DNA of 64,000 nt, taken from contig CP030886.1 of assembly GCA_006969745.1 (NCBI GenBank), forward strand, positions 1,461,234 through 1,525,233, given 5' to 3'. Positions 55,888-63,527 of this stretch are shown one piece after another (within the stretch, counting starts at the first letter, position 1; each line of letters begins with the position of its first letter). The position numbers were made by a program, and so were the translations under genes. The stretch is from Cytophagaceae bacterium (lineage in GTDB: Bacteria > Bacteroidota > Bacteroidia > Cytophagales > Cyclobacteriaceae). The notes below the pieces were generated by a model. That model was not told the origin of the DNA, made no database searches, and worked only from the letters and a program-made list of their open reading frames with translations.

Positions 55888-56820
55888 TTAGTTATTGCGC
55901 TTTACTCGTGAGAATAATGATATTTTGTTATCAAAGAGGAATTGCCAGATCACTTTGGCGTAACTCTTATGTGCGTAAAGGTTGTCGTAGTGTTCACCTG
56001 CAATTTTCTTCAATTCCGGCAACTTAGAACCAGGAATCGTAGGAAAATCATGGTGTTCATTGTGATAGCCTACGTTCCATATAAGTTTGTTCCACCAGCC
56101 GTAGTATGAATAGGTTTCCTGGCCTTCTTTATAAATAAAGTGCTCAGCTACAAAGTGTCCTGAAATTGGGTGCAAGCCAGTGGCTAGTGCAGTTGATAAT
56201 GCCAGATATAAAAGACCTGACCAGCCAGCAATAAAATAGAATCCAACCATAGCGGACACCTGAACAAGCGCGTTGATTATTTGCCACTTATCCGGAACTA
56301 ATGGGTGAACAAACAGAGGCCTGACTGCATAAACCGGAATCTGAATGATCAACCAAACAAATTTGCCAATAGGTCCTCGAAAAATTTTTGCTTCCCACCT
56401 TACGGCCAAATCAGTATCTACGCCTTCTTTTCCTTGATGCCAGTGATGTTTTGCATGATAGGCTTTGAATGCCATCGCAAATGGAACAACAAGTGGCAGG
56501 TTGACCACAATAGCCAACCAGTTATTCAGTACTTTCTTTTTGAACGCAAGATCATGGGTGATTTCGTGTACAGCCAATACAATAATATGCGTCAGGGTTG
56601 TACCTACTAAAATCACCAATAGGGCGAATAGCCAAGGGTTCTCAGGTAAGAAAAATATTGGGATCGCAAGCTGTAAAGCAGACACGAAAAGCGTTTTAAA
56701 TATCAATGAAGGATCGTTCCCGAATAACTTCTTCACTTCAGGATGAGCCTCCATGATCACTTTTCGTCTTTGAAAATGTGGTTCCTTCTCTTCGCTCCAG
56801 GTAAAATCTTGTTGCTCCAT
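55888..56820 (-). CDS. Fatty-acid desaturase family, DEGS1-like sphingolipid delta-4 desaturase
   Basis: 310 aa, close to human DEGS1 (323 aa). All histidine boxes are present: HEITH (85-89), HAKHH (122-126) and HNEHH (253-257), plus HPISGHFVAEH (217-227). The stretches GLHPISGHF, ETYSYYG, NVGYHNEHHDFP and IPG, the N-terminal DFTW...PHFQRR, and the C-terminal SYAKVIW-ISLFSR follow the DEGS1 family from end to end. Those enzymes insert the 4,5-trans double bond in dihydroceramide. Next to spt/cerR/bCerS the same reaction is expected here. A hydroxylase outcome, as in the bifunctional DES2, is the alternative. Confidence 0.9.
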   Translation of the reverse strand: MEQQDFTWSEEKEPHFQRRKVIMEAHPEVKKLFGNDPSLIFKTLFVSALQLAIPIFFLPENPWLFALLVILVGTTLTHIIVLAVHEITHDLAFKKKVLNNWLAIVVNLPLVVPFAMAFKAYHAKHHWHQGKEGVDTDLAVRWEAKIFRGPIGKFVWLIIQIPVYAVRPLFVHPLVPDKWQIINALVQVSAMVGFYFIAGWSGLLYLALSTALATGLHPISGHFVAEHFIYKEGQETYSYYGWWNKLIWNVGYHNEHHDFPTIPGSKLPELKKIAGEHYDNLYAHKSYAKVIWQFLFDNKISLFSRVKRNN

Positions 56821-56837
56821 ATCTTCTGCAAATTTAA

Positions 56838-57950
56838 CTAATGGGGTCGTAAAAAAGTTCTAGATGCAAATCCACCTACTTTGTCCAGAAGATTCATAAT
56901 TGCTGATGCTTTTTTCGTTTCATAGGGTGAAAATTGATCATCACTAGAAACATCCCTTACTTCTGTCATCACTTTCGTCTTAAAATCTTCAATCAAGTTT
57001 TGGTCCTCAGACACGAAAACCACCTCTTGTTCAAAATAATAGCTCACTAAATCGTAATTACTACTCCCAAAAATCAACTTTTTATCATCTATCAATATTG
57101 CTTTCATATGGGACATTCCAGGGTATTCTTTCAACTGAAAATAACCCTTCTGCTCCTCAGATAATATGATGTTTTTAAAAATTGATTTATTGTTTTCTTG
57201 TGGAGATACAACTGTAATCTCCACACCATTGGCAGCTACTCTTCTCAATACCCCTAAAAGAGGTTCAGAAATGTATGGTGATATAATTTGAACTGCTTTT
57301 TTTGCACTCTCTATGTGCTGAAACAAGTTCGTGTAAAGTGCCTCACTTTTTATCCCATTAAACAAGTAAAGTGACCCTTCATCTGTTTGAATCGATCTTG
57401 ATTGGTTCGTTCCTTGCCAGGTAGAATTGAAATCAGAAACGAGACTTGTTCCTAGCTTTTCATCGTGTAATTCTACCATCATATCATGCCACTCAAAATT
57501 GTGGTCGCTGAAATTGATTCCTCCCAAAAAACTAGTCTCACCATCCACAAGAACCATCTTTTTATGATTTCGTAATGGATACTTCAGCCCAAACCAACCA
57601 ATTGGATTGGTGAAGACAACTTCAATGCCTGCTGATCTTGCCTCCTCAATGAGTTTGCTAGTAGCTCGTACTTCGTTTCGAAAATCGGAATCCCTTAGGT
57701 ATTTTATGGATTTCACGAAGTGATCGTTGATTACCACTTTAGAGTAGCTATCAACAAGTAATCGTTTATCTTTTGCCGGGCTAGCCTTCATTGTATCTAT
57801 CAGCCAACGTCCGGCAGCATCGCCCTCAAAAGTCATAGCTTGTGCCAACAGCGAGTCTTTGGCAACGCTAGCGACTTCTTCTAGCCTTTCCATGAAGGCC
57901 TTCGAACCCAACAAAATTTTTGATTGCGCCAATGATTGATTTTTTGGCAA
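56838..57950 (-). CDS. Phospholipase D-family protein (cardiolipin-synthase-like)
   Basis: 370 aa with two HKD motifs: His129-Lys131-Asp136 (RNHKKMVLVD, then GGINFSD) and His281-Lys283-Asp288 (SHMKAILID, then GSSNYD). No N-terminal membrane helix, so it resembles ClsB-like or PLD-type transferases more than ClsA. In a lipid head-group locus it may exchange or transfer a phosphatidyl group, or act as a phospholipase. It is 17 bp from the desaturase gene. Confidence 0.83.
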   Translation of the reverse strand: MPKNQSLAQSKILLGSKAFMERLEEVASVAKDSLLAQAMTFEGDAAGRWLIDTMKASPAKDKRLLVDSYSKVVINDHFVKSIKYLRDSDFRNEVRATSKLIEEARSAGIEVVFTNPIGWFGLKYPLRNHKKMVLVDGETSFLGGINFSDHNFEWHDMMVELHDEKLGTSLVSDFNSTWQGTNQSRSIQTDEGSLYLFNGIKSEALYTNLFQHIESAKKAVQIISPYISEPLLGVLRRVAANGVEITVVSPQENNKSIFKNIILSEEQKGYFQLKEYPGMSHMKAILIDDKKLIFGSSNYDLVSYYFEQEVVFVSEDQNLIEDFKTKVMTEVRDVSSDDQFSPYETKKASAIMNLLDKVGGFASRTFLRPH

Positions 57951-57968
57951 AACTAACGGGCTTATCCG

Positions 57969-58796
57969 TCAATCCATGTATTCTACCTTATCCAAATCAA
58001 AAATGAATGATCCAACTGTCATATCAATTTCCAGTCGAAGTGGAAATCTGTTGCTATCATCGCTCATGATTACACGACCTGTCTTGCCGGATTCGAAGTA
58101 TTCACCTTCGGGAAAATCCAACCCAAATTCCAGCGCTCTTACTTTCCTACCGGAATATTTATGTGTTGTGCTCTTCCCCGGAAGCATTCGGAATTCATAC
58201 AAGTCATTGGAAAAGAAAGTCCGCACCTCAACTGTATTGGCAAATTGTTTCTTATCTCGACTCCTAAGCCACATGTAAGTGCTAAGTGCATCTCTGATCG
58301 GAACGCTTCCGGTCTCAAATTTATGATACCTCCATTCATCCAGATCTTCTATGTATGCGCTCACCGAAACGGAATCTGCGTAAGAAAAATAATCGTGTCG
58401 AATGTCAATGGAACCCTTTCCCTCCATGTCGCGATCAGACCTGAATGGTTGAAGTTTATCTACCTCAATCAATGATTCCATGCAAATACTAAGCTTCGAA
58501 AATACCCTGAACCAGCTCGCTGTGTTAACAGTAAACTGAACTTTATAATGAGGCTTCCGACCATTTTCCGGATATTGAAACTCCGGATCCAACCAAAGTA
58601 CTGCCTCACCGATATTAAACCAGCCAAACTTCATGTTATAAGTCAGTTTTTCTCCTGGTTTGAAGGGATATGACTTATTTTGGGCTTCAGTTTGTATTGC
58701 GGCTAATAGTACAATGAACAGGATTGAAATCCTTAGCCAAACACGAAAGATTGAACCGAATGAAAATTGCTCTTGTATGTCCGTATGATTTTTCAC
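57969..58796 (-). CDS. DUF3108 secreted protein
   Basis: 275 aa starting with GTG at 58796, the only usual start that keeps the signal anchor (VWLRISILFIVLLAAIQTEAQ). The body YPFKPGEKLTYNMKFGWFNIGEAVLWL and late GRVIMSDDSNRFPLRLEIDMTVGSFIFDL is typical of DUF3108, a periplasmic beta-rich family of unknown function. Its first codons overlap the divergent glycosyltransferase gene by 37 bp. Confidence 0.82.
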   Translation of the reverse strand: MKNHTDIQEQFSFGSIFRVWLRISILFIVLLAAIQTEAQNKSYPFKPGEKLTYNMKFGWFNIGEAVLWLDPEFQYPENGRKPHYKVQFTVNTASWFRVFSKLSICMESLIEVDKLQPFRSDRDMEGKGSIDIRHDYFSYADSVSVSAYIEDLDEWRYHKFETGSVPIRDALSTYMWLRSRDKKQFANTVEVRTFFSNDLYEFRMLPGKSTTHKYSGRKVRALEFGLDFPEGEYFESGKTGRVIMSDDSNRFPLRLEIDMTVGSFIFDLDKVEYMD

Positions 58797-59860
58797 GACC
58801 TGGTGGTGTTAAGTCTCATATTATCAGTTTGTCCAAACATCTTGCAATGATAGGACATCAGGTTAAGATCATTGCTCCCAATATTAATGCCAATTTAGTT
58901 GAAGAAAAAAACGTTTACTTCTTTGGTAGAAATAGATCTGTCAATATTGGAGGTACGAAGATAGATGTAAACATCGCTTTGGGCGATGAAAAAAAAGCAC
59001 TCAAGTCGTTCTTAAAGGAAGAAGCATTTGACATTATCCATTATCACACGATCTGGAACCCGCTTCTGCCTTTTCAAGTGTTGAAACATTCAAAAACCAA
59101 GCAGATTGCCACTTTTCACGATACACCTAAAAGTGACTTTGTTGGTGATTGGATCATGCCGACCGTAGCAAGAGGAATTTTCACTTTTTTGGATCAAATC
59201 ATTTCTGTGTCTAAAAGTCAATCGAATTATATTTCCAGATTCTCCAAAAGAAAAATCCATATTATTCCAAACGGTATAGACCTTAAAGAAATTGAATTCA
59301 TAGCTCCAAAGAAGAATCGTAGAAACGATGACTTTTTTCAGATGTTCTTTATGGGAAGATTAGAGCCAAGAAAAGGTGTGATGCATGCCTTACAGGCTTT
59401 TCATCAGCTCAAGAAACGGTATCTTAAAATGAAGCTTATCATTGCCGGAGATGGTGATGGAAGAGCAGAGGTAGAGAAGTATATCAGCGATCATTCCCTG
59501 ATCGACGTGGAATTATTGGGATTTGTTGATGAATCCACTAAGTACAAGTTGCTCAAAGAATCTGAAGTCTATTTGGCACCAGCTCTCTATGGCGAAAGCT
59601 TTGGGATCGTATTGTTGGAATCCATGGCTGTGGGGACACCGATTGCAGGCTATGCCAATTCAGGATACAAAAATGTAATTACCGATCAAATGATGGAAGG
59701 CTTTGCAGAGCCCGGCAACCTGGATGAGTTTATCGCCTCTATTGAAAGATTAATTCCTTCTGCCAAACGAGAAGCTTTATCGAAGCATGGTTTGGAAGAG
59801 GTGAAAAAATACGATTGGGCAGAAATTTCGAAGGAGGTGAATGAGGTCTATTTGAAATAG
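58760..59860 (+). CDS. GT4 glycosyltransferase, PimA-like
   Basis: 366 aa from the ATG at 58760; an upstream TTG (58724) lies inside the DUF3108 signal. GT-B fold: acceptor-side CPYDFSRPGGVKSH, donor-side GRLEPRKG and the EX7E motif Glu279-Glu287 (GESFGIVLLESMAVGTP). The start CPYxFxxPGGVxSH, GESFGIVL and the ending KYDWAEISKEV follow mycobacterial PimA, which mannosylates phosphatidylinositol. With inositol-phosphate synthase in the same locus, glycosylation of an inositol-phosphoceramide is a reasonable guess. Donor sugar unknown. Confidence 0.85.
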   Translation: MKIALVCPYDFSRPGGVKSHIISLSKHLAMIGHQVKIIAPNINANLVEEKNVYFFGRNRSVNIGGTKIDVNIALGDEKKALKSFLKEEAFDIIHYHTIWNPLLPFQVLKHSKTKQIATFHDTPKSDFVGDWIMPTVARGIFTFLDQIISVSKSQSNYISRFSKRKIHIIPNGIDLKEIEFIAPKKNRRNDDFFQMFFMGRLEPRKGVMHALQAFHQLKKRYLKMKLIIAGDGDGRAEVEKYISDHSLIDVELLGFVDESTKYKLLKESEVYLAPALYGESFGIVLLESMAVGTPIAGYANSGYKNVITDQMMEGFAEPGNLDEFIASIERLIPSAKREALSKHGLEEVKKYDWAEISKEVNEVYLK

Positions 59861-59908
59861 GTCTTGTTACAAAACAGAAGATACCGTGTCAAGCACGGCA
59901 TGACATGA

Positions 59909-61000
59909 TTATTGAAAATAAGTCTTCACTTTATCCATTACATAATCCATATCCTCCTCATACAATTCCCCAATAACTGCAACTCTAAATGTTTTGCTTT
60001 CGGGAATTACTCCCGGATATATCGTGATTCCATTATCATATAGGTAATCATGAAAGTGATTGAAATCTAAACCTGGCTTATCCAGGTTTATAGCAAGCAA
60101 GATTTTGGATTGTTGGTCTTCTGGTAAGAAGAAAGTAAATCCAAGCTCTTTAAATCCATCATAGAGTTTTTGCCAATTTGCTTGATAACGCTTCCATCGG
60201 TTTTCCAGTCCTTCTTCCTCGTGCTCTTTTATAGCTTCTAAAAAAGCATAGCTTGTCTGAACCGGAGGTGTGAATCGGAGTTGATTTTTTTTCTGGAGAT
60301 TGTCCCACTGCTTGTATACATCGAAGTAAAACCCTGTTCCATTTTCTTTCAATTCATCTGTTCGATCTTTATGAAAAACAACAAAAGACAGCCCTGCCAT
60401 TCCGTGGATACACTTATTGGAACTGGAGAATAGATAATCGATATGCAGTGCAGCCAGATCAATCGGGTATGCCCCGTAAGAGCTCATGGCATCTACAATG
60501 TATTTTACTCCCGCATCCTGACATATCTGTGCAACTTCCTCAAGTGGATCCATCATTCCTGTAGAGGTTTCATGGTGCACCATGATCAAGTGGGTATACT
60601 TACCAGAGGAAAGGGCTTCTCTAATCTTTGCTGGCTCAGGATAATCGCCAAACTCGAAGAGAGACGAGTTCTTCAAACCATATCCATCACATATTGCCTT
60701 CATTCGAATTCCGTAAGCACCGTTTGTAATGATTAAGGCATGATCATTCTTGCCAATAGCTGAAACCAAACATGCCTCCATGGCTCCAGTGCCACTGGCA
60801 CCAAACAAGGATACACGATGTGTCTCGAGTCCATTTCCCACTTTCAAGATGCCATCACAGATGTCGTGCATCACTTGCCCGAACTCCTCTTCCCTTGGAC
60901 AGATATCCGATACCAGCTGAGCTTCTTTCACTCGCTGTGAAGTAGTGGCTGGTCCTGGATTCAATAAAATTTTACGGTCTAGTTCTTTTTTGTGTAGCAT
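59909..61000 (-). CDS. phnW: 2-aminoethylphosphonate-pyruvate transaminase
   Basis: 363 aa from the ATG at 61000 (a TTG at 61033 is less likely). Aminotransferase class V with KILLNPGPATTSQRVK, SLFGASGTGAMEA, Asp170 (YIVDAMSSYGAYPID) and Schiff-base Lys196 (SSSNKCIHGMAGLSF). It interconverts phosphonoacetaldehyde plus alanine and 2-aminoethylphosphonate (AEP) plus pyruvate. With PEP mutase and phosphonopyruvate decarboxylase upstream on the same strand it works in the synthetic direction (as AepZ). No phosphonatase (phnX) adjoins it. Confidence 0.93.
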   Translation of the reverse strand: MLHKKELDRKILLNPGPATTSQRVKEAQLVSDICPREEEFGQVMHDICDGILKVGNGLETHRVSLFGASGTGAMEACLVSAIGKNDHALIITNGAYGIRMKAICDGYGLKNSSLFEFGDYPEPAKIREALSSGKYTHLIMVHHETSTGMMDPLEEVAQICQDAGVKYIVDAMSSYGAYPIDLAALHIDYLFSSSNKCIHGMAGLSFVVFHKDRTDELKENGTGFYFDVYKQWDNLQKKNQLRFTPPVQTSYAFLEAIKEHEEEGLENRWKRYQANWQKLYDGFKELGFTFFLPEDQQSKILLAINLDKPGLDFNHFHDYLYDNGITIYPGVIPESKTFRVAVIGELYEEDMDYVMDKVKTYFQ

Positions 61001-61039
61001 GAACGTCTCTTTATCATTTAAGAATAGAATCAACTCGGC

Positions 61040-62158
61040 CTAATTGCCAAGGTTCTTCATGAACGCCTCCTTGTTTTGAACAGGAGTTGTAGTTGGCCTG
61101 CCCAAGTCAGCTCTTGAAGCTTCCGTTGTTCGAACTTCCAGCATCACCGGCCCATCAGCTTTTTGGAACTGATCCCAAACAGCAGGCAACTCATCCATAG
61201 TTGTAACCAACCAGGTTTGATTGTAGCCCGATGCCTCAGCTATTTTCTGAAAATCGATCGCAAAACCAACCGTCGCCTGGCCACCCACTGATTCATGACA
61301 GCCATTGTTGATCAATATGTGTTTATAGTTTTGTGATGGTTGATTTCCAATGATGGCGCCAGCACCCATGTGCATGATCGTAGCTCCATCCCCATCCAGA
61401 CAATACACCGGTCGATTTTTTTTGCTTAAGGCGATCCCCAACGCGATTTGAGAAGCATGTCCCATTCCTCCCACAGTAAGGAAGTCTTTCCCATGTCCCA
61501 TATTATGCTTCGCACGAATTTCGAACACTTCCCTGGATGATTTCCCGGTAGTAGAAACCACAACCGCATCTTCTTCCATTTTCTGAAGCATCCACTCGAT
61601 TACCGACTCACGATTGATGGTGTATGGATTTTCAACTTTTGTCTGCAGTTTATACTTATCAAATATTCCTTTCTTAACCAGCAATGCATATGGTGCATTC
61701 GATTGCTTCATTGCTTCGAATGCAACCGTCAATTGCTTTTCCGCCTCTCCTTCCTCATCTGAAAGAACAGCATAATCAATTTCCATTGTTTGAAGGAGTT
61801 CTTCAGAAATCCTGCCTTGCTTCACATGTTGAGGCTCATCCTTCACACCTGGTTCTCCTCTCCACCCAATCATCAGAAGCATAGGTATAGAGTACACATC
61901 ACTATCTGCAAGTGAGGTGAGTGGGTTGACACAGTTTCCAAATCCTGAGTTTTGCATATACACCAAAGGAATCTTTCCTGTGGCCAAGTGATGTCCCATT
62001 GCTAGTGCAATTGCGCCACCTTCATTAGCAGCAATGATGTCCGATCCCTCGTCGGTCATGACTGAGCAAAAATCCTTTAATAATGAATCAGGAACTCCGG
62101 TTGTGAACTCTACTCCTTGATTTCTAATTGATTTTAAAAACTTCTGAGGATCTAACAT
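61040..62158 (-). CDS. aepY: Phosphonopyruvate decarboxylase
   Basis: 372 aa ThDP enzyme. N-terminal GVPDSLLKDF, ANEGGAIALAMG with catalytic Glu46, WRGEPG, and the ThDP/Mg motif GDG (256-258) through NN (284-285) in a 30-residue span. It decarboxylates phosphonopyruvate to phosphonoacetaldehyde and drives the unfavourable PEP mutase equilibrium. 2 bp after aepX and followed by the transaminase: a textbook AEP operon order. Confidence 0.94.
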   Translation of the reverse strand: MLDPQKFLKSIRNQGVEFTTGVPDSLLKDFCSVMTDEGSDIIAANEGGAIALAMGHHLATGKIPLVYMQNSGFGNCVNPLTSLADSDVYSIPMLLMIGWRGEPGVKDEPQHVKQGRISEELLQTMEIDYAVLSDEEGEAEKQLTVAFEAMKQSNAPYALLVKKGIFDKYKLQTKVENPYTINRESVIEWMLQKMEEDAVVVSTTGKSSREVFEIRAKHNMGHGKDFLTVGGMGHASQIALGIALSKKNRPVYCLDGDGATIMHMGAGAIIGNQPSQNYKHILINNGCHESVGGQATVGFAIDFQKIAEASGYNQTWLVTTMDELPAVWDQFQKADGPVMLEVRTTEASRADLGRPTTTPVQNKEAFMKNLGN

Positions 62159-62160
62159 TT

Positions 62161-63453
62161 CTAATTAGGGAGAATGGTCAAAATTTCTTTGATTGACATA
62201 CAGAATTCGTCAGCTTCTTTTGATCGTTTATTTGTCAAAATAGATTCTGCAGTTTTTTTCATCGCCGGGAATGCCGCTCTCAAAAGGTGATTTGCATAAA
62301 TCACAATGCTAAATCCGGCTTCATGAAGCTCCTCCTCAGTGAATTGGTTGTAAGAAGACGGTACAGAAACAACCGGCACTTTGTATTCAAACTCCTGGTA
62401 TCGTTTCATGAATTCCATGATTTCACTTCCATCTTTGTGACGACTGTGAATCATGATTGCATCAGCTCCTGCTTCAATATATGCTTTTGCCCTTGTTAAC
62501 GCGTCCTCCATTCCATGCTCAGCAATTAGACTTTCCAGTCTGGCGATGATCATAAAGTCTTCAGTAACCTGGGATTTCTTTCCGGTATTTATTTTTTCAC
62601 AGAATCCTTCAATGGTATCTAGCTCTTGCTTTACCTCCGTTCCGAAAAGTGAATTTCTCTTAAGGCCAACTTTATCTTCAATAATGACTGCAGAAACCCC
62701 AAGTCTTTCTAGGTTTCTTACCAACATGGCAAAATGCTCTGTCACTCCTCCAGTATCTCCATCAAGAATGATCGGTTTGGTAGTTACATCCAAAATATCG
62801 TTGATCGTATTAAACCTAGATGTTCTGTCCACATATTCTGTGTCAGGTTTTCCTTTTGCAGTTGAATCAGTCAGTGAGCTTACCCACATCGCGTCAAATT
62901 CACGAACTTCATTTTCATCCGTTATTGAAGTTTGCTCCACGATGAGCGCAGAAATACCATTGTGCGCTTCCATGACGCGAACAATATCTTTAGACTCAAG
63001 AAGTCTTCTTAGCATGCGTCGCCTAATGTCAGGAGTGGTACCTACTTCCTTCATTGCAGCTCTAAGTCCTGTTGATGAAATGCCTGACGTATATTCTGGC
63101 TCCACCAATTCTCCACCCCACTCTTCCAGCAGCTTCACGACTTTATCTCTGATGTGCTTTTGAGGACCACTTTTCCAATCGCTTCCATGCACCACATAAT
63201 CCGGCTTTAATGCACGAAGATTTTCTTCATAGTCTAGTTCTTGCTGAGGGATTACCTCGTGAACACCCTTCAAATTTTCAAGGATTTTTTTTCTTTCGTC
63301 ATAAGACAAAAAAGGTGTTCGGCTGTATTTGCTTACTGCTTTATCGGATAGTAAACCTACGGTTACTTCTCCCAGCTCTCGAGCTACTTCTATGATATTG
63401 ACGTGACCATGATGAATCAGGTCCGTGCCCATTCCTACGTATACTTTTTTCAT
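62161..63453 (-). CDS. aepX: PEP mutase fused to an N-terminal cytidylyltransferase-like domain
   Basis: 430 aa. Residues 1-135 are a nucleotidyltransferase of the CTP_transf_like type: VGMGTDLIHHGHVN (HxGH signature, His14-His17), VHGSDW and GISSTGLR. Residues 145-430 are PEP mutase: EAHNGISALIVE, DGDTGG and the mutase loop EDKVGLKRNS (259-268), which separates it from isocitrate-lyase relatives. It converts PEP to phosphonopyruvate. The fused domain may activate AEP or another phosphonate with CTP. First gene of aepXYZ, divergent from another nucleotidyltransferase. Confidence 0.94.
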   Translation of the reverse strand: MKKVYVGMGTDLIHHGHVNIIEVARELGEVTVGLLSDKAVSKYSRTPFLSYDERKKILENLKGVHEVIPQQELDYEENLRALKPDYVVHGSDWKSGPQKHIRDKVVKLLEEWGGELVEPEYTSGISSTGLRAAMKEVGTTPDIRRRMLRRLLESKDIVRVMEAHNGISALIVEQTSITDENEVREFDAMWVSSLTDSTAKGKPDTEYVDRTSRFNTINDILDVTTKPIILDGDTGGVTEHFAMLVRNLERLGVSAVIIEDKVGLKRNSLFGTEVKQELDTIEGFCEKINTGKKSQVTEDFMIIARLESLIAEHGMEDALTRAKAYIEAGADAIMIHSRHKDGSEIMEFMKRYQEFEYKVPVVSVPSSYNQFTEEELHEAGFSIVIYANHLLRAAFPAMKKTAESILTNKRSKEADEFCMSIKEILTILPN

Positions 63454-63527
63454 TGCGATTTAGAATATTCTATCTTCGTGGCAAATTAAGCTCAAAGGAA
63501 CGGAAACACCGTCGAAAATCTAAATAG
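63454..63527. promoter_or_regulatory. Divergent regulatory region between aepX and the nucleotidyltransferase
   Basis: 74 bp serving both directions, with a 12-bp palindrome TAGAATATTCTA at 63461-63472 close to the aepX start. No full TAnnTTTG box is clear; on the minus strand TTAATTTG is near-consensus. Confidence 0.45.

Noticed and set aside
56305..56746. Plus-strand frames opposite the desaturase
   Set aside because: Antisense of the histidine-box region; high His/Asn content is explained by the opposite-strand protein.
62453..63163. 236-codon open frame on the plus strand opposite aepX
   Set aside because: It is serine-rich antisense of the PEP mutase frame, with no recognisable motif and no conserved start context; the minus-strand protein is unambiguous.
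59909..63453. Reading aepXYZ as part of a zwitterionic capsule locus as in Bacteroides fragilis
   Set aside because: No polymerase, flippase or further glycosyltransferases are visible in the window, and lipid genes surround it. Not excluded, since genes beyond 64000 are unseen.
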